Positions 44,520-51,546 of a DNA stretch of 64,000 nucleotides are shown here, one piece after another. Position 1 is the first letter of the stretch; each line of letters begins with the position of its first letter. Under the pieces are notes generated by a model. That model was not told the origin of the DNA and ran no database searches. It worked only from the letters and a program-made list of their open reading frames with translations. Origin of the DNA: Aeromicrobium sp. Leaf245 (GTDB lineage: Bacteria > Actinomycetota > Actinomycetes > Propionibacteriales > Nocardioidaceae); assembly GCF_942548115.1 (NCBI RefSeq), contig NZ_OW824151.1, positions 930,001 to 994,000 on the forward strand. Direction: 5' to 3'. Position numbers and translations under genes: made by a program.

Positions 44520-45425
44520 ATGTCCGTGCACAAGATCGGGATCGGCGCCGCCCTCGCGGCCGCCGCCCTCACCCTCACCGCCTGCGGCGGTGACCCCACG
44601 GAGGCCGGCGCGTCCGACTCCGACACGATCGTCGTCGGCTCGGCCGACTTCACCGAGGCCGAGATCGTCGCCGAGATCTACGCCCAGGCCCTCGAGGCCA
44701 AGGACGTCAAGGTCGAGAAGAAGCTGCGCATCGGTGCGCGCGAGGCCTACATCCCCGCGCTCGAGGGCGGCGAGATCGACCTCATCCCCGAGTACACCGG
44801 CAACCTGCTGCTCTACTTCGACAAGAACGCCACGGCCACCGAGCCCGGTGCGGTCGAGGACGCGCTCGACGACGCGCTGCCGGGCGAGCTCGAGACGCTC
44901 GAGCCCGCCCCGGCCGAGGACAAGGACTCCTACAACGTCACCCGGGAGCTCTCCGAGTCCGAGGGCATCACCTCGATCGGCGACCTCGCCAAGCTCGGCA
45001 CGGTCAAGGTCGGCGCGAACCCCGAGTTCGAGACCCGGCCCTACGGCGTCCCCGGCCTGAAGAAGGTCTACGGCGCCAAGGACGTGGAGTTCACGCCCAT
45101 CAGCGACGCCGGTGGACCGGCCACGATCAAGGCGCTCAAGGACGGTGACGTCGACGTCGCGAACATCTACTCGACGACGCCCTCGATCAAGGCCAACGAC
45201 CTCGTGACCCTCGAGGACCCGGAGAACCTGATCGCGGCGCAGAACATCATCCCGCTGATCAACGACGCGAAGTCCAGCGACGTGGTCGAGGACGCTCTCG
45301 ACGCGGTCTCGGCCGAGCTGACGACGGAGGACCTCATCGAGCTCAACGGCCGTGTCGACGGCGACGAGAAGGCCTCGGCCGCCACCGTCGCCAAGGAGTG
45401 GCTGGAGGAGAAGGGCCTCATCTGA
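44520..45425 (+). CDS. ABC transporter substrate-binding lipoprotein, OpuCC/OsmF type
   Basis: A 301-residue lipoprotein: the signal ends in the lipobox LTAC, and the mature protein is an OpuAC-type two-lobe binding domain (VVGSADFTEAEIVAEIYAQALEAK, EGGEIDLIPEYTGNLL, VDVANIYSTTPSI). The ligand is expected to be a quaternary amine such as a betaine, or an amine-like thiol such as ergothioneine. AAGGAG lies 4-5 nt before the ATG. It closes an operon that starts with a thiol dioxygenase. Confidence 0.92.
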   Translation: MSVHKIGIGAALAAAALTLTACGGDPTEAGASDSDTIVVGSADFTEAEIVAEIYAQALEAKDVKVEKKLRIGAREAYIPALEGGEIDLIPEYTGNLLLYFDKNATATEPGAVEDALDDALPGELETLEPAPAEDKDSYNVTRELSESEGITSIGDLAKLGTVKVGANPEFETRPYGVPGLKKVYGAKDVEFTPISDAGGPATIKALKDGDVDVANIYSTTPSIKANDLVTLEDPENLIAAQNIIPLINDAKSSDVVEDALDAVSAELTTEDLIELNGRVDGDEKASAATVAKEWLEEKGLI

Positions 45426-45441
45426 TCGATCGGACCCGCGT

Positions 45442-45475
45442 CACGGCCCGGCACCCGCGTGGGTGCCGGGCCGTG
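45442..45475 (+). terminator. Strong terminator of the dioxygenase-ABC operon
   Basis: A perfect 15-bp stem, arm CACGGCCCGGCACCC (45442-45456) with its complement at 45461-45475, and a GCGT loop, 17 nt after the last stop. No T-run follows. Confidence 0.8.
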
Positions 45476-45537
45476 GTGCGTCCGGCCCCGGTTCGGTGCG
45501 CCCGGGATGCGCCAGGGAGTGTGGCACCCTGTGACCC

Positions 45538-46350
45538 GTGCCACACGCTCATGTCAACGGGATCTCGTTCCACTACACCGACTCCGGCGAGCCGTCGCCC
45601 GGTGCGCCGACGCTGGTGATGGGCCACGGCCTGCTGTTCAGCGGGTGGATGTTCCACCCGCAGGTGGCGGCGCTGAAGGATCGGTATCGCTGCATCACGG
45701 TGGACTGGCGCGGCCAGGGGGACACCCCGGCCGCAGCGGACCGCGCTGCCGACATGGACTCGCTCACGGGGGACCTGGTGGCGCTGCTGGACCACCTGGG
45801 CCTCGACGCGGTGCACTACGCCGGTCTGTCGATGGGCGGGTTCGTGGGCATGAGGCTCGCGGCCCAACACGCGGAACGGGTGCTCTCGCTCGTGCTGCTC
45901 GACACCAGCGCCGGCCCCGAGGACCCCGAGAAGGTCGCGCAGTACCGCACGCTGGCGCGGGTCTACCGCTGGCTCGGCATGGGGCCGGTGCGCTCGAAGG
46001 TCGAGCCGATCATGTTCGGCCCGGACCTGCTCGGCTCGTCGCGGCGCGACGAGGTCGTCGGCCCGTGGATGGCGAAGCTGGCCACGGTCGACCGCCGAGG
46101 CATGCGCGCGGCGATCCTCGGGGTGACCGATCGCGACCCGATCGCTCCGGAGCTGGACCGGATCGAGGCACCGACCCTGGTGATCGTGGGGGAGGACGAC
46201 GTGGCCACGCCGGTGGCCAAGGCCGAGGCGATCGTGGCCGGCATCGCCGGTGCTCGCCTCGAGGTCGTGCCGAAGGCGGGGCACTCGAGCACCATCGAGC
46301 AGCCCGAGGCCGTGACCCGTCTGGTGGAGGACTTCCTCGCCCGTTTCTGA
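45538..46350 (+). CDS. Alpha/beta hydrolase
   Basis: A 270-residue alpha/beta hydrolase. The nucleophile elbow is GLSMGGF, the oxyanion region is VMGHGLLFSG, the acidic residue is in IVGEDDVATP, and the catalytic His is in KAGHSSTIEQP. It resembles 3-oxoadipate enol-lactonase or ester hydrolases, and the substrate is unknown. The GTG start is preceded at 7 nt by CACCCT, a poor -10 match. Confidence 0.88.
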   Translation: MPHAHVNGISFHYTDSGEPSPGAPTLVMGHGLLFSGWMFHPQVAALKDRYRCITVDWRGQGDTPAAADRAADMDSLTGDLVALLDHLGLDAVHYAGLSMGGFVGMRLAAQHAERVLSLVLLDTSAGPEDPEKVAQYRTLARVYRWLGMGPVRSKVEPIMFGPDLLGSSRRDEVVGPWMAKLATVDRRGMRAAILGVTDRDPIAPELDRIEAPTLVIVGEDDVATPVAKAEAIVAGIAGARLEVVPKAGHSSTIEQPEAVTRLVEDFLARF

Positions 46351-46385
46351 ACGACTGCTCGTGTGGCTGCGGTGCCTCCGGGGCC

Positions 46386-46466
46386 GAGGTAGGTGGTGCG
46401 CGGACACGGCGCCGCCATCCGCGGCTCTCCCACCTCTGGGTGGTCCGGCAGTGCGGGCCACCTACC
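46386..46466. repeat. Repeat family site C: three GAGGTAGGTGG-type units
   Basis: Unit 1 (46386-46404, GAGGTAGGTGGTGCGCGGA) faces unit 2 (46417-46436, ending CTCTCCCACCTC) around a 12-nt loop, and a third inverted unit GCCACCTACC lies at 46457-46466. It sits between convergent genes (alpha/beta hydrolase and gluQ), as does site B. Confidence 0.65.
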
Positions 46467-46492
46467 GCCCGGGGGAAGGGAAAGGGGCGGCC

Positions 46493-47353
46493 TCAGCCGA
46501 CCACGGTCCAGGGCTGCCGCGGGAGTGATGCGGGGTCGAAGGATGCGAGCAGGTCGGACGGGGTGTCACCGCTCAGGCCGAGCGACGCCGTGATCATGGC
46601 CCAGGCCTGGTCGCGGCCGAGCTCGCGGAGCGTGACCGCCCCGTCGCGCTTGGCCAGGCGGACGCCCTGGGTGTTCACGGCGAGCGGCACGTGCGCGTAC
46701 GTCGGCTGGGCGTGGCCGAGCAGCGTGGCGAGGTTGGCCTGTCGCGGCGCCGACGTCAGCAGGTCGTCGCCGCGCACCACCTGGTCCACGTCCTGCGCCG
46801 CGTCGTCGACCACGACGGCCAGGTTGTAGGCCGGCACGCCGTCGTTGCGACGCAGGACGAAGTCGTCCACGGCTCCCTCGACGTCGCCGTGGAGCTCGTC
46901 GTGCACGGTCCACGTGGGCGTCGCGGACCGCAGCCTCAGGGCCGCCGGCCGCTCGGCGGCGCGCGCGGTGCGTTCGTCGGCGGTCAGGTCGCGGCAGGTC
47001 CCCGGGTAGGCACCGGGCGGCAGGTGGGGTGCGCTCGCCGCCTCCTGCACCTCACGACGGGTGCAGAAGCACGGATAGGTCAGGCCCGCCGACTCGAGGG
47101 TGGCGATGGCGGCGTCGACGACGTCGCGACGTTCGCTCTGGCGCACGGCGGGTCCGTCCCAGTCGATGCCGAGGGCGCGCAGGTCGGCCAGCTGCTGCTC
47201 CTCGGAGCCGGCGCGGACGCGGTCGAGGTCCTCGACGCGCATCAGGAAGCTGCGTCCCGTCGAGCGGGCGAACAGCCAGGCGAGGAGCGCGGTGCGGAGG
47301 TTACCGACGTGCAGGTCGCCGGACGGCGAGGGAGCGAAGCGTCCGGCGGGCAT
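46493..47353 (-). CDS. gluQ: Glutamyl-Q tRNA(Asp) synthetase
   Basis: Attaches glutamate to queuosine at the wobble position of tRNA-Asp. 286 residues, a GluRS catalytic core without the anticodon-binding domain. RFAPSPSGDLHVGNLRTAL carries the HIGH-like motif (HVGN), CFCTRREV and YPGTCRD carry the zinc cysteines, and the KMSKS counterpart is RLAKRDG. Its 5' end overlaps the small membrane-protein gene by 53 nt. The presence of gluQ suggests the organism has queuosine. Confidence 0.93.
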   Translation of the reverse strand: MPAGRFAPSPSGDLHVGNLRTALLAWLFARSTGRSFLMRVEDLDRVRAGSEEQQLADLRALGIDWDGPAVRQSERRDVVDAAIATLESAGLTYPCFCTRREVQEAASAPHLPPGAYPGTCRDLTADERTARAAERPAALRLRSATPTWTVHDELHGDVEGAVDDFVLRRNDGVPAYNLAVVVDDAAQDVDQVVRGDDLLTSAPRQANLATLLGHAQPTYAHVPLAVNTQGVRLAKRDGAVTLRELGRDQAWAMITASLGLSGDTPSDLLASFDPASLPRQPWTVVG

Positions 47354-47486
47354 CGTCCGAGTATGTCGGACGGGTCTCGAGGTGGCGCACGATCATGGTC
47401 ACGAGCTGGTGGGCCCCGAGCAGGAAGACGGCGCCGATGGCGAGAGTGAGGACGAGACTGACGAAGGTGAGGAGGACGGCGACCAT
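47301..47486 (-). CDS. Small membrane protein overlapping gluQ
   Basis: 61 residues with one or two hydrophobic helices (VAVLLTFVSLVLTLAIGAVFLLGAH, read as about 2-26) and a basic tail. It is supported by a perfect TACGAT box 6 nt before its ATG, which would also drive gluQ. The last 53 nt lie inside gluQ in another frame. Function unknown; it could mainly serve as a leader ORF for gluQ. Confidence 0.55.
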   Translation of the reverse strand: MVAVLLTFVSLVLTLAIGAVFLLGAHQLVTMIVRHLETRPTYSDDARRTLRSLAVRRPARR

Positions 47487-47492
47487 GGGGTC

Positions 47493-47498
47493 ATCGTA
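47493..47498 (-). promoter_or_regulatory. -10 box of the small-ORF/gluQ transcript (leaderless)
   Basis: Reads TACGAT on the minus strand and ends 6 nt before the ATG at 47486. Confidence 0.6.
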
Positions 47499-47610
47499 GG
47501 TCGAGAACTACACGCGTCCAACTCGAGTTTTCGCAGGTCAGGGCATATTCCTGGAAAAGAGCCCAGAAGTGACCAAGATCACATTGAGACGGCTCGGGCG
47601 AGGGGAGATC

Positions 47611-47686
47611 TGGTACCCCCTACGGGATTCGAACCCGCGCTACCGCCTTGAAAGGGCGGCGTCCTGGGCCGCTAGACGAAGGGGGC
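47611..47686 (-). tRNA. tRNA-Glu (TTC), CCA encoded
   Basis: Minus-strand cloverleaf of 76 nt. The acceptor GCCCCCT pairs with AGGGGGT (one G-U), the anticodon loop CTTTCAA gives TTC, the T-arm is GGTTCGAATCC and ACCA is encoded. A TATGCT box lies at 47698-47703 on the minus strand. Confidence 0.95.
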
Positions 47687-47788
47687 GCGGCCGCCCCAGC
47701 ATACGGGGCCACGGAGGCCGACGGGACGCGCCCGTCACCCCGCGTGCTCCGCCCCGACGGCCGTGGAGCGCTCGGGCAGGATGGACCC

Positions 47789-48139
47789 GTGGTGGAGATG
47801 AGCGAGGACCGGTTCGCCGAGCTGGTCGAGGCCGCGTTCGCGCAAGTGCCCCCCGAGCTGACGGCGATGCTCGACAACGTGGTGCTGTTCGTCGAGGACG
47901 ACGCCCCGCCCGAGGACCCCGACCTGCTGGGGCTCTACGACGGCGTGGCGCTCACCGAGCGCGACACCGCCTACGGGGGAGTCCTGCCCGACCGCATCAC
48001 GATCTACCGCAACCCCACCCTCGCGATCTGCGACACCGAGGACGACGTGGTGCACGAGGTCGGCATCACCGTGGTGCACGAGATCGCGCACCACTTCGGC
48101 ATCGACGACGCACGGCTGCACGAGCTCGGCTATGCCTAG
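47789..48139 (+). CDS. Zincin-like metallopeptidase (DUF1025) family protein
   Basis: A 116-residue minimal metalloprotease of the zincin_1 family. The zinc motif HEIAHHFGI (HExxH) is near the C-terminus, preceded by VVHEVGITV, as in the family. The beginning RFAELVEAAFAQVPPELTAMLDNVVLFVED is also family-typical. The GTG at 47789 is chosen; an ATG 9 nt later is possible. The pirin gene overlaps its stop by 8 nt. Substrates of this family are unknown. Confidence 0.88.
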   Translation: MVEMSEDRFAELVEAAFAQVPPELTAMLDNVVLFVEDDAPPEDPDLLGLYDGVALTERDTAYGGVLPDRITIYRNPTLAICDTEDDVVHEVGITVVHEIAHHFGIDDARLHELGYA

Positions 48140-48791
48140 TCGGGTCCGCCGCGCGGGCGAGCGCTACGTCACCGAGGGCGAGGGCGTGCGCACGCTCCAC
48201 TCGTTCTCCTACGGCGCGCACTACGACCCCGACAACGTGGCGTTCGGTCCTCTCGTGGCGATCAACGAGGAGCTCGTCGCGCCGGGTCGCGGGTACGACG
48301 CCCACCGCCACGCCGACGTCGAGATCGTCACCTGGGTGCTCGAGGGGGCACTCGCGCACCGCGACACCACCGGCCACGCGGGCACGATCGCGCCGGGCGT
48401 GGCGCAGCGGTTGAGCGCCGGTGAGGGGGCCGAGCACGCCGAGCTGAACGCCTCCCCGACCGAGCCGCTGCGGTTCGTGCAGATGATGCTGCGCTCCCGT
48501 CACGACGCCGCGCCGCAGTACGCCTCCGCGAAGGTGCCGGAGAAGCCCGGGCTCCATCCGACCGTGCCCGTCCATGCCGACGCCGAGCTCCTGGTGGCGC
48601 GTCCTCGGGGCGACAGGCCGCTGGAGGTCACCGGTGCCGCGAAGGTCCTCGTCCACGTCACGCGCGGCGAGGTGGTGGCCGACGGCGTCCGCCTCGGGCC
48701 GGGCGACGAGCTCCGCGCGACCGACGTCGAACGCGTCCTCGTCGCCGGTGACGGCGAGGCACTGGTCTGGCGACTGCCCGACGCGCGCTGA
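48132..48791 (+). CDS. Pirin family protein
   Basis: A 219-residue bicupin. The N-terminal metal site is in YDAHRHADVEIVTWVLEGALAHRD and the family features GHAGTIAPGVAQRLSAGEGAEHAE follow. Some pirins are quercetinases and others bind regulators; the role here is unknown. The ATG lies 8 nt inside the end of the zincin gene, so both are translated from one message. Confidence 0.9.
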   Translation: MPSRVRRAGERYVTEGEGVRTLHSFSYGAHYDPDNVAFGPLVAINEELVAPGRGYDAHRHADVEIVTWVLEGALAHRDTTGHAGTIAPGVAQRLSAGEGAEHAELNASPTEPLRFVQMMLRSRHDAAPQYASAKVPEKPGLHPTVPVHADAELLVARPRGDRPLEVTGAAKVLVHVTRGEVVADGVRLGPGDELRATDVERVLVAGDGEALVWRLPDAR

Positions 48792-48868
48792 GGAGCCGGA
48801 CGAGGCGTCACCCCTGGGTCGTTGACGTCTGCAACCATCCCGGGTGGAGGTCCGCCCTCCCGCCGCCC

Positions 48869-48874
48869 TAGTCT
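48869..48874 (+). promoter_or_regulatory. -10 box of the tmsA-like operon (leaderless)
   Basis: TAGTCT, ending 6 nt before the GTG at 48881. Confidence 0.55.
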
Positions 48875-48880
48875 GGGCGG

Positions 48881-50230
48881 GTGAAGGGTTGGAGCGAGCA
48901 CCAGCGGGCGGTCGACAGGCTGCTCGGCTCCTACGCGGCGATCCCGGCCGGCGCTCCGGTCCGCCTCGCCAAGCGCACGTCCAACCTGTTCCGCCCACGT
49001 GCCGACCCAGGGGTCCCCGGCCTCGACGTCGACGGCCTCGACGGGGTCGTCGCCCTCGACGTCGGCGAGCGCACCGCCGACGTCCAGGGCATGTGCACCT
49101 ACGAGGACCTGGTCGACGCCACCCTCCCGCACGGTCTGATCCCCTACGTGGTCCCGCAGCTGCGCACCATCACGCTCGGCGGCGCCGTCACGGGGCTCGG
49201 CATCGAGTCGACGTCGTTCCGCAACGGCCTCCCGCACGAGTCGGTCCTGGAGATGGACGTGCTCACCGGCGCGGGGGAGATCGTCACCTGCAAGCCCGGC
49301 GACGCGCTGTTCGACGCCTTCCCCAACTCCTACGGCAGCCTCGGCTACGCCACGCGACTGCGCATCCGTCTCGAGGCCGTGCCGCCCTACGTCGCGCTGC
49401 GCCACGTCCGCCTCGACGACGCCGCCGACGCCGCGACGATGCTGGGCGAGGTCGCCGAGTCCGGCACCTGGCACGGCGAACCGGTCCACGGGCTCGACGC
49501 CACCGCCTTCGCGCCCGACGAGGTGTACGTGACGCTGGCCCGGTTCACCGACGAGCCCGGTCCGACGTCGGACTACACCGGCCAGGACGTGTTCTACCGC
49601 TCGCTCCAGCGCCGCGAGACCGACCGCCTCACGATGCACGACTACCTGTGGCGCTGGGACACCGACTGGTTCTGGTGCTCGGCCGCCTTCGGTGCCCAGA
49701 ACCCGTGGGTGCGTCGCGTCTGGCCCCGACGCTGGCGACGCTCCGACGTCTACCACCGGATCATCGCGCTCGACGCGAAGGTCGGCGTCAGCCGGCTGCT
49801 CGACCGCGTGAAGAAGGTTCCCGGCCGCGAGAAGGTCATCCAGGACGTGGAGGTCCCGGTGGCCGCGGTCCCGGAGTTCCTCTCCTGGTTCGACGCCGAG
49901 GTCGGCATGCGGCCGGTGTGGCTGTGCCCGCTGCGCACCACCCGTTCCTGGCCCGGCTACCCGCTGCGTCCGGGCGAGACCTACGTGAACCTGGGCTTCT
50001 GGGGCACCGTCGTCGTGCCGGTCGGCTCTCCCGACGGCCTGGTGAACCGGCGCATCGAGGAGCACGTGCACACCCTCGGCGGCCACAAGTCGCTGTACTC
50101 CGAGGCCTTCTACGACGAGGCCACCTTCGCCGACCTGTACGGCACCGCGGCGCTCGACGCCGTGCGCGCCGAGCACGACCCCGAGGGGCGACTCAGCTCC
50201 TTGTACGAGAAAGCCGTGAGGAACTCATGA
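48881..50230 (+). CDS. tmsA: FAD-binding oxidoreductase, probable reductase of 10-methyl fatty acid synthesis
   Basis: A PCMH-type FAD enzyme (449 aa) related to the DHCR24/DWARF1 group. The FAD segment VVPQLRTITLGGAVTGLGIESTSFRNGLPHES is at about 87-118, with YGSLGYATRLRIRLEAVPP closing the domain. Followed by a cyclopropane-synthase-like methyltransferase with a 4-nt overlap, this is the known TmsA-TmsB (BfaA-BfaB) pair: the methyltransferase makes a 10-methylene intermediate from oleoyl phospholipid and the FAD enzyme reduces it to 10-methylstearate (tuberculostearic acid). Such lipids occur in Aeromicrobium and relatives. The symbol rests on layout and family, not on a search. Confidence 0.8.
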   Translation: MKGWSEHQRAVDRLLGSYAAIPAGAPVRLAKRTSNLFRPRADPGVPGLDVDGLDGVVALDVGERTADVQGMCTYEDLVDATLPHGLIPYVVPQLRTITLGGAVTGLGIESTSFRNGLPHESVLEMDVLTGAGEIVTCKPGDALFDAFPNSYGSLGYATRLRIRLEAVPPYVALRHVRLDDAADAATMLGEVAESGTWHGEPVHGLDATAFAPDEVYVTLARFTDEPGPTSDYTGQDVFYRSLQRRETDRLTMHDYLWRWDTDWFWCSAAFGAQNPWVRRVWPRRWRRSDVYHRIIALDAKVGVSRLLDRVKKVPGREKVIQDVEVPVAAVPEFLSWFDAEVGMRPVWLCPLRTTRSWPGYPLRPGETYVNLGFWGTVVVPVGSPDGLVNRRIEEHVHTLGGHKSLYSEAFYDEATFADLYGTAALDAVRAEHDPEGRLSSLYEKAVRNS

Positions 50231-51525
50231 GCATCATCACGCGGGACACCGACACCCTCACCATCGCCGGCGCCGTCGAGCGCCTCATGCGCGATGGCAT
50301 GCCCTTCCGCTTCGAGGCCTACGACGGCAGCAGCGCCGGGCCCGAGGACGCCGACATCACCGTCCGCCTGCGCACCGAGCGCGGACTGGCCTACCTGATG
50401 ACCGCCCCCGGGGACCTCGGCTTCGGCCGCGCCTTCGTGGCCGGCGACCTCGAGATCGAGGGCGTGTCGCTGGCCAACCCCTACGACCTGATGACCCTGG
50501 TGCAGAGCCGCCTGCGGCTCAAGGTGCCCGGCCCGGCCGAGCTGCTGCAGATCGTCCGCAGCCTCGGTCTGTCGAACCTCAAGCCGCCGCCGCCTCCCCC
50601 GGAGGAGCACCTGCCGCGCTGGCGCCGTGTGGTGGAGGGGATGCGGCACAGCAAGGCGCGCGACGCCGAGGCGATCCACCACCACTACGACGTGTCCAAC
50701 CGGTTCTACGAGCTGGTGCTCGGCCCGTCGATGACCTACACCTGCGCCGTCTTCCCCACCGAGGACGCCACGCTGGAGCAGGCTCAGTACGAGAAGTACG
50801 ACCTGGTGTGCCGCAAGCTCGGGCTCGGTCCGGGCGACCGGCTCCTCGACGTCGGCTGCGGCTGGGGCGGCATGGTGCGCCACGCCGCCGAGCACTACGG
50901 CGTGCAGGCCCTCGGCGTCACGCTCAGCGAGCAGCAGGCGCAGTGGGCGCAGCAGGCGATCAAGGACCAGGGTCTGGACCACCTGGCCGAGGTGCGGTTC
51001 AGCGACTACCGCGACGTGGGCGAGAGCGACTTCGACGCCGTCTCGTCCATCGGCCTGATGGAGCACATCGGCGTGCGCAACTACCCCGACTACTTCGCCT
51101 TCCTCCAGGGGAAGCTGCGGGTCGGGGGTCGCATGCTCAACCACTGCATCACCCGGCGCGACGGGTCGCTGTCGCCGAAGGCGGGCGCGTTCATCGACCG
51201 CTACGTCTTCCCCGACGGCGAGCTGGCCCCGGTCGGCACGATCGTGTCGGCCATGCACGACCACGGGCTCGAGGTGCGCCACGTCGAGGACATCCGCGAG
51301 CACTACGCCCTCACCTTGCAGGGCTGGTCGCAGAACCTCGAGGAGCACTGGGACGAGGCTCTCGGCGAGGTCAGCCTCGGCATCGCCAAGGTGTGGGGGC
51401 TCTACATGGCCGGCTCGCGCCTCGCCTTCGAGCGCAACGAGATCGGCCTGCACCAGGTGCTGGGCGTGAAGGTCGGGCCCGACGGCGACGCCCACATGCC
51501 GCTGCGGCCCACCTGGGGCAGCTGA
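50227..51525 (+). CDS. tmsB: Cyclopropane-fatty-acyl-phospholipid synthase family methyltransferase, probable 10-methylene-forming enzyme
   Basis: 432 residues. An N-terminal domain of about 130 residues (ITVRLRTERGLAYLMTAPGDLGFGRAFVAGDLEIEG) is followed by a Pro-rich linker (KPPPPPPEE) and the CFA synthase core: HYDVSNRFYELVLGPSMTYTCAVF, SAM motif LLDVGCGWGGM, VTLSEQQAQWA and VSSIGLMEHIG. Transfers a methyl group from SAM to C10 of an oleoyl chain in the membrane. The ATG overlaps the upstream stop (ATGA), so the reductase and methyltransferase are co-made. Confidence 0.85.
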   Translation: MSIITRDTDTLTIAGAVERLMRDGMPFRFEAYDGSSAGPEDADITVRLRTERGLAYLMTAPGDLGFGRAFVAGDLEIEGVSLANPYDLMTLVQSRLRLKVPGPAELLQIVRSLGLSNLKPPPPPPEEHLPRWRRVVEGMRHSKARDAEAIHHHYDVSNRFYELVLGPSMTYTCAVFPTEDATLEQAQYEKYDLVCRKLGLGPGDRLLDVGCGWGGMVRHAAEHYGVQALGVTLSEQQAQWAQQAIKDQGLDHLAEVRFSDYRDVGESDFDAVSSIGLMEHIGVRNYPDYFAFLQGKLRVGGRMLNHCITRRDGSLSPKAGAFIDRYVFPDGELAPVGTIVSAMHDHGLEVRHVEDIREHYALTLQGWSQNLEEHWDEALGEVSLGIAKVWGLYMAGSRLAFERNEIGLHQVLGVKVGPDGDAHMPLRPTWGS

Positions 51526-51546
51526 CCCCCGGACCGGGCGACGGCC

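Noticed and set aside
41067-47686. Functional clustering of gluQ with tRNA-Asp and tRNA-Glu
   Set aside because: The genes are 5 kb apart with unrelated genes between and separate promoters, so proximity is probably chance.
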